Translations under genes and position numbers: made by a program
Notes under the pieces: model-generated
What the model was told of the DNA's origin: nothing
What the model saw: only the letters and a program-made list of their open reading frames with translations
Databases searched by the model: none
Source: Apoda limacodes
Taxonomy: Eukaryota > Arthropoda > Insecta > Lepidoptera > Limacodidae
Direction of reading: 5' to 3'
Assembly: GCA_946406115.1 (NCBI GenBank)
Contig: OX291551.1
Location: 13,268,001-13,332,000, forward strand
Length of the DNA stretch: 64,000 nucleotides
Shown here: piece after piece, positions 33,811 to 44,422 of the stretch
Layout: each line of letters opens with the position of its first letter
Position numbering within the stretch: position 1 is the stretch's first letter

Positions 33811-35458
33811 GTAATGCTGCAAAGTTGGAAACTCACTTGCGTTGACTTTTTAACACGTCACGGACATGGAAATATTTAAGTATCAACACCCCAAAAATAG
33901 TTTTATTGAGTACTAGTCAGTACTTTCACTTCCAAAATAGACCTATTCCCGTTGGAACTCTCTACCAGGACAAAATGTATGTTATATCCTTTGAAAGCCC
34001 TTAAGCTATGCCTGCGACAAAAATCAATTCAGCTCATTGCTTTGTTTAATGAAATTTTTTATTTTGTGCCCATTTTCTTACGACTTGATTTACAAACATT
34101 AAAAATTCGAACTAAAAACTCATTCTAATCAAAACATTTTATAATTTATGTTACTAACGGATAGTGTAAATATCTATTTGTGAAAGGATCTTTACAAGCG
34201 GTTCAGTAGCTTTACATGCAAACAAATAAAAAAAAACCTTTTTATAATATTAGTAGATGAATGATGTAAAAATTACAACGTGAAAAATTGCCCTAACCTT
34301 TTTTTATTTCTTGTGAAATCTTTTTACCGATTTTCTCATTAAGTAAAAAATCAGTTCTTTATAAAAACCTAGGTCACCCGGCAGACTGTAGTGCCACCCC
34401 TTATCCATTGCTTCGTCGCATTGCTCGCACGCGCTGTTAGTTTGATATTGCTTAGCTCGGCTGCTAAGTGTCGTAGCGTGATGTTATATAAAGTAAACCT
34501 TCCTCAAGAATTCGGCCGTCAAATGCAAGAAAAAAATTTCAAATCCGCGTGGTAGTTTCAGAGACTAGCGCATTTAAACAAACAAACACTAGCTTTATTG
34601 TATTAGAATTCATTGGTATTTTCTTTTTGAAATAATTGAAATAGAATAAATTAACCTACAGCTACATATTCCTTTATATATTTAACTTATTTTTGAGATT
34701 TTGTAAAGTACGTCAAAAACCCTTCTTATATAATTATTTCCAAAAAACTTTACTTTTTCAACTTGGACGAAAACCACACATTCCTTTGTAACTGGAGTCC
34801 CGAGTTATCCAAAACTCTTCTTTAGATACTGCTTTAATTTTTATTGTTAATCAAAATAGTTTTTACAACACTTCAATGAGGTACAAAATATCAAAACAAT
34901 TCATCGATATGATAGTGAACACAAGCCTTAATATACACCGCCACTCTTTGGTCTCATCCTAATTGTCTGTCCCTCGATTTCTTTAGGACGTGACACGATC
35001 GTGAACTCACCAACTTTTATATTATTGCTGTCATCCACCTTTATTTGAAAGAAGTTTTTCCGAATTCTCCAAAGTATTTTAGCGCTATTTTTACCTTGAT
35101 CATCAGCATTGAGATATTTTATTACATTTTATGGTTGATAACATGACTAGCTTTCTTCAGCGGCACCACCCGCCCCAAATTTTTGTTTTTAGCGTGGGAT
35201 TTCTATGACAAATCCTTGATCATAGTTAAACAAAAGACTTATGCTCGACGTTTTAAAGTAACCTATCAACCTTGACAAATTTCATAAAAAAATTGTTCAG
35301 TGGCTTAGCCTTGAAAAGGTACAAACCTACATAGACACTTTTGCATTTATAATATTGGATAGATTAGTACCGGAACTCAGCCATAGTTGTGGGTCATAAC
35401 ATACACAGCAGTCACTCATTCAATTATTATTAGGTTATACAACTTATTTATATAACTC
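33811..35458. other. Noncoding with two common repeat relics
   Basis: About 33930-34260: 'acctattcccgttggaactc', 'gttatatcctttgaaagccc' and a tail 'ataatattagtagatgaatg' form a dispersed repeat. About 34370-34610: 'gtcacccggcagactgtagt' and 'gtggtagtttcagagactag' are part of the same kind of repeat. No gene is seen. Confidence 0.5.
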
Positions 35459-35593
35459 CCTCCAGCCCGGTGGACCGACGACCTTAAACAGGTGGCTGGT
35501 GGCGGCTCGATGCGGAAGGCAGAGGACCGGGAGATATGGTGTGCCATAGAGGCCGCCACTTATGTCCAGCAGTGGACCAATAAAATGAAATAA
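35459..35593 (+). pseudogene. RTE-type LINE, C-terminal end
   Basis: 44 codons to a TAA read 'PARWTDDLKQVAGGGSMRKA', 'EDREIWCAIEAATYVQQWTN'. This is the conserved end of RTE-clade LINE proteins (RW.DD..KVAG..W.R.AQDR..W......YVQQWT). Everything upstream is lost, so it is a 5'-truncated insertion. The open reading suggests it is younger than the RTE relic at 60120-61735. Confidence 0.85.
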
Positions 35594-36648
35594 AGGTAGA
35601 AGCTTCACAGTCACGTGATAAACCTAATTTAAAAAAAAAATGTAAAATATTGAGATTAAGATTAACATAAACATTAAATTCGAAAATGTACCCTCCTCAG
35701 TTTCATGTAAAGTACTTTCTACACATTATTTGCTCGACAAGATAATTCCTCTTTCTCCTTCTTTATACCGAGTACTTAATGGCAGCCATCTATCTTGTAA
35801 CATAATATTTTGCGCGGATGAGTAATGATTGAAAGTATATTTGGCACTCGATTTTAAGCTAAAACATTTGCATTAGCGTTGATAGCATTTATTGTAATGT
35901 ACATAATAACATGGCAAATGTTTTTTTGTTGTGTTGTATTGTCACTTATAGATCAATTTTATTATATTTCGACTTAGACATATGTATATATTACAACACC
36001 ACGTGGCATCCTGATCTAATTTAATATGTAGGTACGTGAGTTTACTATGTTTCACGTATAGTTTTTGAAAGTAATAACAGATGGCGCTAGTTTTCCTACT
36101 TTTATGATATGAGTAGTTATTTATGATATTAGTGCGGTAAGTGGGTTGTGTTACAAATGAGCAGTCGAGGGCTTAAATTGAGCAAATGTGTAGAAAAATA
36201 TAAATTGTAAACATTGACTTGACCACATCTTTACTTTTTTATCAATGTTTATAGATGATTTTCACACTAGATTTTTTATTCAAAAACATAACTAGAAGCG
36301 AAAAAGTGGCTCGTGCCATTGTGTTTGTAATTTTAAAAAAATATGCTTCGTAACTAATTTTACAATACATCTAAACAGACCTACGCTGCGTAATCTGCTC
36401 ATTCCCATTAAAAAATATTTTTAATGTCCATAGCAAAGCCACGACTCGAACCTAAAACCCTAAGAATATCCCTCCCCTCCAATAAATTAAGCTGGGTAAA
36501 ATCCCGCCTATATCTTTGCTCCGTAAATACGTTCATAATGAATGTTATAAACACACATATTCTATTCAATTTAGAAATCCACCTTTTTTATATGAAATGG
36601 TAATTAATTTTAAAGATTAAATAATGGCCTGTTAATGCGTAATAAAGA
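35594..36648. other. No gene seen
   Basis: AT-rich noncoding DNA. Confidence 0.5.
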
Positions 36649-36909
36649 TTATTTTACATCTATATATATTTTATTTATATCTACTTTGTCTACTACCTTT
36701 TGATTCACGGATGAGATAGCAGGTGTATAATTGATCCAAATGTTGTCACCGGGTACTCGAAAACATGTGTAAGGTAGTTGATAGTAATCTAACGTTCCCC
36801 TATAAGGAACGCAATCACGGGGCTGTCTAACGAAACGGTTAATTACTAATTTATTAAAGTAGCGTTTAGACGCTTGTTTGCTGTAAGATTTAATTGTCAA
36901 AGTTTCCAT
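36649..36909 (-). CDS. Complete 86-codon ORF, function unknown
   Basis: It starts at ATG 36909 (context 'tttccATGG') and ends at TAA 36649. The peptide is mixed in composition and not AT-driven: 'MQ'-free start 'METLTIKSYSKQASKRYF', then 'FVRQPRDCVPYRGTLDYYQL' and 'RVPGDNIWINYTPAISS'. It is basic at the N-terminus, rich in Tyr and Pro, and has no signal peptide or membrane segment. Small intronless genes of this style, often testis-expressed, nest in introns of insect genes; that is inference. No poly(A) signal is obvious. Its upstream edge lies 55 bp from the hAT MITE. It could be a relic of a larger gene. Confidence 0.4.
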   Translation of the reverse strand: METLTIKSYSKQASKRYFNKLVINRFVRQPRDCVPYRGTLDYYQLPYTCFRVPGDNIWINYTPAISSVNQKVVDKVDINKIYIDVK

Positions 36910-36963
36910 GGAAATACAAATGTTATCTGTTTATGTGTTCACTGCGCTTCAAAGCGTTGCAAG

Positions 36964-37722
36964 CAGAGGCGGCTCGTGACAATTTTTAATGTGTGTTCAC
37001 TAAAAAAAAAAATGAGGAATTTCTTAAATGCTTACCTTTTATTAATCTAATTATAACTAAAATTGATTCGCATATTTGTAAAAAACGCGAGTCGCGCTTG
37101 TATGCTTTCGTGTCACATTTTTGTAACCCTTTGGCTTTATTTCAAACTAAGTTACTAAAATCTTTTAGCACTGTTTAATCAAATAACAATAATCACATTT
37201 TATTTTGCTATAGTTACTTATTAGACAATAAAAAAACTGTTTATGTAGATATTTACTTATTTAATTTGTTAATAAAAACTCGCACGCACGAATAAAACAT
37301 TTGTTGTGATAAGAGCCGCAGGACCGAAGGCGGGAGTCAAGCTGGCAACATAGCCCCGGCGCTCCACATTTTGCTAATTTTTCATATAAAATCTTCTGTT
37401 TCACGTGTGAGACTGTGTCGAACTTTCTCTTTTACACTTGTGGATTTTACCTTTAAGTATCTGTACTGAAATTCGTTTCATGGGAGCGCAATTGCTAGGG
37501 CTCCACTTAGTGACACAATCTCCTCAGTGCAATTCCATACTAAATCTTGAGTTAACTGTGTGTGAACAGAATATTTTTAGTGAAATGCTGTTTTAACATA
37601 AAGAGTAATAGAAGCATAACAATTATCTATTTTAAGTAAAATATAAAACATATTGTTTCTTAAGTAGATAATTATTTATGGGAGTGCGCTGCACCAGCGC
37701 TCCTTAGGACGAGCCGCCTCTG
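36964..37722. mobile_element. hAT-like MITE with 8-bp target duplication
   Basis: A 759-bp element with ends CAGAGGCGGCTCGT and ACGAGCCGCCTCTG (perfect inverted repeats) sits between two copies of GTTGCAAG (36956-36963 and 37723-37730). An 8-bp duplication and CAGAGGCGG-like ends are diagnostic of hAT elements. There is no transposase. Subterminal GC-rich bits such as 'gcgctcc' occur near both ends ('cccggcgctccaca', 'accagcgctcctta'). Confidence 0.92.
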
Positions 37723-37730
37723 GTTGCAAG

Positions 37731-37972
37731 GTGTTGTTACCTTTTATGTTCAAACACTATGCTTGACTGCAAGCCCCAAGAAGCTTAAAATATATTGAAT
37801 ATAATATATATGCTTCTTGGCAAACCCCATATATACACCATAGTTACTCTTTTACAAAAATCATAAAGACTACAAATACCATCAATGTTTTAAAAAACAT
37901 TTTTAAGCCGTACAATTTTATATTATTTCCATTTTAATTTGGTTTACCTATGCATCCTGTAATTGAGCATCT
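37731..37972. other. Noncoding; short hairpin
   Basis: 'ccaagaagc' at about 37774 pairs with 'gcttcttgg' at about 37812 around an AT-rich loop. Confidence 0.5.
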
Positions 37973-38420
37973 TCAGTCCCAAGGATTTTTATTATTAACA
38001 TAGTCTGAAATATTGAAGTATGTTTTTTTACAAAGTAGTAGTTTGATAAAAGATTTAAATTAACCTATTGATAGCTTGTGAATATTATTTAGAACTTTGT
38101 TGTAAAGGTGTATGCATTGTCCCATAAAAGATTTCTTCTTTTTGTGTAGGCGTGTATCATGCACCAACAGCTTATTTTTACTTTGTAAACGTCACTTTTT
38201 TTAGTGAAACTATTGATATTTTTATGCACATATATAAGATTTTCATATATGTACTGCGACACTAAAGTTAAAATATTTACTTCTCTAAACCTATCCCTCA
38301 GAGATATTCTAGAACCTAATTTGCAAATAGTACGAATTGCTCGTTTTTGTGACACAAATATTGTATTTATATCAGCAGCGCTACCCCACAGTAAGATATT
38401 ATATGTCATTAAACTATGTT
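37973..38420 (-). pseudogene. CR1/Jockey-type LINE, C-terminal end
   Basis: The minus strand reads 'HSLMTYNILLWGSAADINTI', 'FVSQKRAIRTICKLGSRISL', 'RDRFREVNILTLVSQYIYEN' and 'LIYVHKNINSFTKKSDVYKV', the tail after the reverse transcriptase domain of this LINE group. A frameshift near 38090 leads into 'FKSFIKLLLCKKTYFNISDY' and a final WD before TGA 37973. The 5' part is missing. Confidence 0.85.
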
Positions 38421-38779
38421 AATAGCTAAAATATACTATTTTTGCAGTGTCGACATCGGTCAATTGTCTTACTTTCTTGACGACCGAAGAGCGAGCCTAT
38501 GTTGTCTGTCACATACCTATGGCTAGTCGGTCCATCCATTGTGGCGGCGCCATGACTGTCTCGACGTTGTCGGATTTATCAAAGGCGGTGACTGAATCAA
38601 GTTTATGTTATCTCAACATAATGAATTTTTTTAAATTGTCTTGAGTAGATCCTTGAATATTTTTTGGAAGCCGATGTAGATGTACAAAGCTATACCTTGC
38701 CGTACACAGACAAACGTTCGTGTAAACACAGAAAATTATTTATGCACCATCTCTAGGCGGGTGCACCAGTGATACCGGC
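38421..38779 (+). other. GC-elevated patch with an unrecognised open frame
   Basis: After 'ctatttttgcag' (38446) one frame stays open for about 64 codons to 38644 (e.g. 'HIPMASRSIHCGGAMTVSTL'). It has more C and G than its surroundings. The mixed Ser/Thr/Cys content fits no family I know and no splice donor ends it. It may belong to a mobile element lying between the two LINE pieces. Confidence 0.3.
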
Positions 38780-39148
38780 TTAACCCTTTTGACTCGGTTC
38801 AACGACGGAAGAATCGTCGAAAATCGTCGACGATCCCAGGAAAGACTTTGCCTCCCTGTGTGGGTTGTGTTGTATGAGTTGGATAAGGATGGGTGGATGA
38901 GTTCTGACGGCTACCTTCTTTCATCGCACTGCTGCCATCAACAGGGAATTTATCATTACACCTTAGAACCTAAATGGTCACAGTGCGGTTTCAGAGAAAC
39001 TTCCTCCCGCGAACGCTTAGGTAGTGGAATGAGCTCCCTGCCAAGGTTTCCTGTAAGTGCGAGTGATGCCCCAGGTGTTGCAAGCGGCCACAAGCTGCGA
39101 TGGCCGCTTACCATCAGGCGGATCTTAAGCTTATTTGCCACCCTTTAG
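38780..39148 (+). pseudogene. LINE C-terminal relic with 3' tail
   Basis: The plus strand holds a decayed LINE end: 'HCCHQQGIYHYTLEPKW'-like, then a broken match to 'ERLWNELPAKVFP', then the noncoding tail 'ggccgcttaccatcaggcgg' and 'cttatttgccacc'. The same tail is at 3765-3965 (+), 20035-20125 (-) and partly 57060-57165 (+). Confidence 0.6.
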
Positions 39149-39753
39149 GGTAAAAAATATTAAATAATAATTGGCTATTGATTCTTCTCTTCCATTATAC
39201 ACCACACTTCAGAGAAAGAAGGCTTAGGCCATATTAGCGCGCACTGCAATTTCGCAAACATTTTCGAGCCACTAGCCGCTGAATTCAAGTTTTGAATGAG
39301 GCCTCTGACTTGGCTTAACGATTACTGTCACATGACAACAGCCAGGACCGATAGTTTAACAAGCCCTTCGAAACACGAGGAATTTAATTAAAGGTTTTTG
39401 TAGGCGGTCACCCATCCGATGACTTACCACGCCTGACAATGCTTAACTTATCGTAGCATTGCTTTCGATTAGCGAATTGTGGTGGGTCACAAACCCCTCT
39501 GTCAATACCTATTCGATAGTTCAAGTGCATAACATCACTGTTGTTAACTATAGGTAACACAAAACGTATCGAACATATGTACATTTCACTCTTCAAAGAT
39601 TTACAAAGTATGTGCAAAGCAATTGTTAAAGTTAGATAGAAAGCTACGAAACTTTTGGGATCTTCAGATCAACTTTCTTTTTAGAAATGTTTTCTTCGTG
39701 GATTTTTATAATTTATGTAATGGAAGTAGATGCATTGTAACATCGTAGGTTTT
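39149..39753. other. No gene seen
   Basis: Moderately AT-rich noncoding DNA. Confidence 0.5.
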
Positions 39754-40120
39754 TTGAAGTGAAAACTTCTTTATCGGCGTTGTGCACTTTTTTTGGTATG
39801 GGTAAAAAATGATAAACTAGCGTCAGGTCACGTGTCCTAATCGTGGAAATTCGTAAGACGGAAACCGTAATGCCACGCCTATTATAATTTTTATTTTTAG
39901 TATTCGCGATTATGAGTAGTACAGGGAGGTTGGATGTGGAATTTCAATTCTATGACAGATTGCGATGTCAAATATACTACGTCAAAAAAGTAAATAAACA
40001 AACATTATTATTTCTTGACAATGTCAAAGACATGTCTTGTGACATATTTGAGTGTTAAGCGCGAATCGTGTATAAAGGTTTTCACTTCTGCCGGCACTCC
40101 CGGAGTGCAACTCGTTTTTT
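39754..40120 (+). mobile_element. Dispersed repeat, copy 2 ('ttgaagtgaaa..cactcccggagtgcaac')
   Basis: Longer partner of 19503-19850. It has the same start ('ttgaagtgaaaacttcttta'), middle ('gtaagacggaaaccgtaatg') and end ('cttctgccggcactcccgga'), with about 190 bp of extra interior, including 'ttgacaatgtcaaagacatg'. 'cactcccggagtg' forms a short terminal hairpin, followed by a T-run. Confidence 0.75.
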
Positions 40121-40368
40121 TTTGACGACCAGGTCGCGGCCTGCAAATTGGAGTGACTGGGTTTTATCCCAGTATCATAAAACCTTAAACTTAAAAATAC
40201 AACTGCCTAAAATAATATAGAATTTATTTCAGATTTTTTTTTTTATCAAAGTCAAAGTCAAATCGACGCAGTAAGTTTAGAAGTTGACTATTGAATTTTA
40301 TAAAAAAATACATTTTAAAATAATGGAGCTTTATATTCATCTAGTTATTATAGAACATAAAAAACCGG
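40121..40368. other. No gene seen
   Basis: Short AT-rich stretch between two repeats. Confidence 0.5.
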
Positions 40369-40995
40369 CCAAGTGCGAGTTGGACTCGCGCACCAAGGGT
40401 TCCGTACCTATCACCATTTATGTAATCTACAAACACAAACAAAAATATTTTTATATTTGAGTTGATTGAATGATTGGTAAAATGCGGTTTACGATTAATG
40501 ACGTATTAAAAAAAAACTACTTACTAGATCTCGTTCAAATCAATTTTTGGTGGAAGTTTGCATGGTAATGTAGTATATCATATATTTTTATTAGTTATAT
40601 CATTCTCTTTTTTAGAAGTTACGGGGGGGGGGGACACATTTTACCACTTCGGAAGTGTGTCTCGCGCAAAGTATTCAGTTTAGAAAAAAATATATTAGAA
40701 ACCACAATATCATTTTTGAAGACCTATCCATAGATACCCCACAAATATTGGTTTGATGAAAAAAAAATTTTTGAGTTTCAGTTCTAAGTATGGGGAATCC
40801 TAAAAATTATTGTTTTTTTTCTATTTTTGCGTGAAAATCTTAATGCGGTTCACTAGATACATCTACTGACCAAGTTTCAACAGTATAGTTCTTATAGTTT
40901 CGGAAAAAAAGTGACTGTGACATACGGACGGACAGACAGACATGACGAATCTATAAGGGTTCCGTTTTTTGCCATTTGGCTACGGAACCCTAAAA
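40369..40995 (+). mobile_element. Full-length lepidopteran 'aagtgcgagt..agggttccgta' repeat
   Basis: It starts 'aaccggccaagtgcgagttg', 'gactcgcgcaccaagggttc', and ends 'gacagacagacatgacgaat', 'gggttccgttttttgccatt', 'tggctacggaaccctaaaaa'. The middle has a G-run at 40624-40633 and 'agaccaagtttcaacagtat'-type blocks. 46851-47535 is the same element in reverse. No protein frame is kept. I know the family as a very common lepidopteran repeat but cannot name its class with confidence. Confidence 0.8.
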
Positions 40996-41962
40996 AGGCA
41001 AATGTTCGGTAAATTTCGGACACTAGTTTGCGACAGTAAGTAATTAAATAGGTAAACTGAAATAGATATGCACAATCAAAGATTATAACAGTGCAAAATT
41101 ATCAGTTATTGTCATTAAATGAATCAACCAGTTGCGACTTCTGGAAATTTTCAATAGCAGGTTGTGGTACAGGAGAGAAAAATAGGTTACTTAAAACAAG
41201 TTGGTAGTAAAACCGAGCGACAAATCGTTAACGAGATTTTCAATAACCTTGACGCCCGTATCTCACACGACTTTTTTAAATACAGTTAGGAGGAAACAGA
41301 CACGAGTAAGTTAATAAAATGGAGTAAGAAATTAAAATTAAATATCTACATTTTAATAATTATGAAAAATTAGGAAACACAAAAATAATTAATTGTGTAA
41401 ATCCAATAGCAAAAATGAGCAATTATTAAAATTTTATGATATTTGCGTTTTAGAAAAATAATATTGTTTGACTTATATAATTATATAAGTCCATTTATTT
41501 TCGGACCAGTGCGGAAGACTACTAAAGCTTCTTCACTGGTGCGCAATGAGCAACTTTCTAACTATGTTCACGGACTTAAAAAGTAACACTTTCAAACACC
41601 TTTAATAAATTGATTCTTCTTTTACTTTATTTTACACAAATGTAGAACAACCTTATCGTCGAGCCAGCGAGTTTGCGAACGTTGAGGAGAATGTAGAATG
41701 CTTTCGGGTAGGTACTATTTACAGTCTGTCACCTTTATCACGTTCTGTACCTTTTGTCATATCCCACGTAAAACACGTGGAGAAATAAAAGCCTTTTTAC
41801 TTTCAATTCACGCACAACATGATATGAAATTTATGACGGTCGTTGAGTAAAATCATTTTTGAGGTTTTGACGAATTTGTGTCAGGTGTGACAACTGAATT
41901 TGCGAATGGGAAAATTTGGTCTTATACTTTACATAATGATAACATGGTTTAAACTTGTTAGA
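40996..41962. other. No gene seen
   Basis: AT-rich noncoding DNA with no bounded repeat. Confidence 0.5.
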
Positions 41963-42060
41963 CTAGCTGTGGCTCCCAGCTTCACCTGTGCGTATATAGC
42001 CTACTTTTCCCACGGCTACACTCGCGCAAAAATATAATATATTTATATATAATGTGTAAT
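41963..42060 (-). mobile_element. Possible Helitron 3' end
   Basis: The minus strand reads '..caggtgaagctgggagccac' then 'agCTAG' followed by T (CTAG at 41963-41966). It resembles the other candidate Helitron ends at 15698 and 20806. The 5' limit is unknown. Confidence 0.4.
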
Positions 42061-42077
42061 ATGTTGCGCTCTCTATT

Positions 42078-42262
42078 AGCACCGGTGTCTACGAAGTAGG
42101 TCCCAAGGTTATGGAATGTATAAAAGATATAATAGATGAGCCATTAAGTAGATGTATAAATCTTCTTGAAGGACATTTTCCAGATTCTCTAAAAATAGCT
42201 GCAACTAAACTTAACAAAGATAGAGACAACATTGCATTTGGGTATATTTATAGATTTTATTA
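42078..42262 (+). pseudogene. CR1/Jockey-type LINE reverse transcriptase fragment
   Basis: The plus strand reads 'STGVYEVGPKVMECIKDIID', 'EPLSRCINLLEGHFPDSLKI' and 'AATKLNKDRDN' before a stop. This is the start of the reverse transcriptase domain (pattern S.G.D.I...V...I..PL...IN.S...G.FP..LK.A.V.P). It is a small internal fragment, possibly of the same LINE group as 37973-38420. Confidence 0.8.
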
Positions 42263-42596
42263 AACACCTAATAGTCCAGTCAAAATAGACATTTGACTAA
42301 GTCATAATTCGCATAGAGCTGAAAATTGGCAGAGACGTCAATTACATCATTATAAATAAAATGTCAAAAGTCCCCATCGATCCTACATCTGCAAAAATTT
42401 TTATTCAAGGTCAAACGTACAAAATTAAGGTTTTGTCCATTATTCTTGAAAACGGTAACTTTTATCGTGAAAATAGGTCAGACAAAACTTGTAGATCATA
42501 CAATTCTCTACAAAATTGGTCGTGTATTTTTTTCTCTTACCAGTCATCGTTTGTGAAATATCGCGGTTTTAATAATTAGAAAATTCATATTTTACA
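42263..42596. other. Dispersed AT-rich repeat, no gene
   Basis: The frame 42361-42579 ('MSKVPIDPTSAKIF..') is a reading of AT-rich repeat-like sequence. No domain is recognised. Confidence 0.4.
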
Positions 42597-42795
42597 TAAC
42601 AGTACAGTTGTCTGCCTCCAACATCTGCTTCTGCCTTTCAACACTTGTATCGTGTGTCTTATCAAGTTCAAGTGTGGCTAGGCAATGAGCTGAACACAGA
42701 AGGATGGGGTTGGAAATACACAGATTATTATTTGAAGCCAATTCAAACTCTACTCACATCTGCTCCAGAAAAACTGCCTTTAACTACTTTAACTA
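42597..42795 (+). pseudogene. Fragment of a mobile-element-associated protein
   Basis: A frame starting upstream of any ATG reads 'CLPPTSASAFQHLYRVSYQV', 'QVWLGNELNTEGWGWKYTDY' and 'YLKPIQTLLTSAPEKLP'. The pattern LPPTS.A...H..RVY.QVQ.WLGN.L.P..WGW is, to my memory, a repetitive protein of arthropod genomes, normally followed by a cysteine-rich CxC..GC..CGCRK region. Here the cysteine-rich part is missing and replaced by a tandem array. Confidence 0.65.
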
Positions 42796-43330
42796 GCTTT
42801 AAACTAAAGCTAACAGCATCATGGTATCTTGAAACCAGTGGGGCAAAAGAATAGCAAAAAGATAGTGTGTTGATAGGTAGAATCAGTCCGGAGGTATGAT
42901 AGTGGCTACACTAGCTTTAGTCTAAAGCTAGCAGGACCCTGACATCTCGGAAACAGGTAGAGCAAAAAAATCAGTTCCTTGACAAAAGAATAGCAAAAAA
43001 AATAGGGTGCAAACACCGTGTTGATACTTGCAATAGGTCCGAGGATACAGTAGTGGCTACGCTAGCTGTATGCTTCTACTAATGCTAGCAGGACCATGGT
43101 ATCTCGAAAACCAGTGGAGCAAAAAAATTTGTTCTTTGTCAAAAGGATAGCAAAAAAATTGGAAAAAACTGGGGTGCAAACCCCGTGTTGATAGGTGCTA
43201 TAGGTCGGAAAATATGATATTGGCTACGCTATCTTTAGTCTAAAGCTAGCAGAACCATGGTATCTCGGAAACCTGTGGAGCAAAAAATATTTTTTTGGCA
43301 AAAAAATTGCAAAAAAATATGGCTGAAGTC
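42780..43330. repeat. Tandem array, about three and a half units of roughly 165 bp
   Basis: Units share 'agcaaaa..gatagc', 'gcaaacaccgtgttgatagg', 'ggctac.ctagctttagtc', 'aaagctagcaggaccatggt' and 'atctcggaaac'. The first, partial unit merges with the end of the coding fragment before it. Units differ by many small changes, so the array is old. Confidence 0.8.
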
Positions 43331-44183
43331 GAATCCTGGCCTGAATTTGGCTAAGCCAGCTTTATAGATATCAAACTTACTTATTTTTTGCGGAAAAAGT
43401 TAGGTGTTTTACGACACTAGTGTAGTGACTCATTACAAACTTATTTATTCTTGTTGTATTTAATAATATCACAAACTGCAATAAATTACTTATGAATTAA
43501 ATAACATTAAACAAATCATTATCTTTAATGCAATAGTATTAAAAATTAAACTAAAGTATCATTAACGGATCACTAATGTATAAAGTAGTAAGGACGAACC
43601 GCATTTCGGTTTTTGTAGAATTAAAAAAAACCTTTTCGTGCAAGCGGATAAAGTAGGCTTTTCCATGCAGATTTAAACAAAAGTGAGCTTTCCCGAGCCA
43701 ATGGAATGAAAATTTATTTGTTACGCAACAAATGCGTCCACGACATACACTTATTAATATTTTAATCAACACGGTTATTACAATTCCATATAAATATTGA
43801 AACTATTGTTCATTTCATGTTTCTCATTTAAGTAAATTTTAATTACTTTTAAGAAATAAATGTCTTAAGCTTCAAAACCTTAAACCTGTATCATTCCTCT
43901 ATATAATGTAATTTCTTTTCACATTTTAAATTAATACAAACGATATACTCTTAGAAGTCTGCCTGGCAGAGCCATTAGTCATCGAAATAAGCAATCATCT
44001 TAAAGCCCTCCTTTTTAATTATGCAAAATCTGTCCCATTCATTTACCCCGCTGTCACTGTTCCCTCCTCATTCTACTTCTACGTTAGTAGGGGGAGTCGA
44101 ATCATTTACTTCGGTATTGGGTATATTATTATAAGAGCGTACAGTAGTTCTCTTGCATGCTTATTTTAATTTGAGCGTTCGCA
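43331..44183. other. No gene seen
   Basis: AT-rich noncoding DNA. The 43551-43772 frame is not recognised. Confidence 0.5.
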
Positions 44184-44239
44184 TTTTATTGCAGTCTGGT
44201 GATGGATTTATAATAATCCATCACCAGACTGCAATAAAA
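44184..44239. repeat. Perfect 25-bp inverted repeat, 6-nt loop
   Basis: 44184-44208 is the exact reverse complement of 44215-44239 ('ttgcagtctggtgatggatt' against 'aatccatcaccagactgcaa'), with loop 'tataat'. A perfect stem of this length is rarely random and suggests a recent inverted duplication, a MITE core or an RNA hairpin. 'tatggatttata' just downstream repeats the loop-side sequence. Confidence 0.9.
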
Positions 44240-44422
44240 ACTATTATGGATTTATAAATACGACATATTAGGCAACGGGCTGAGAAGTCTATAGTGGCAA
44301 TGTTGAATTACTTGTAGTATTCGTCCACATAAAAAGAGTTAAGTATTTAGTTATTTATATTTATATGTAATACTTTCTGTACTTTGTTCGCGTTGACTTT
44401 AGGATGGATAAGATGAATCTCC
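44240..44422. other. Spacer, nothing recognised
   Basis: AT-rich sequence between the hairpin and the LTR pair. Confidence 0.5.
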
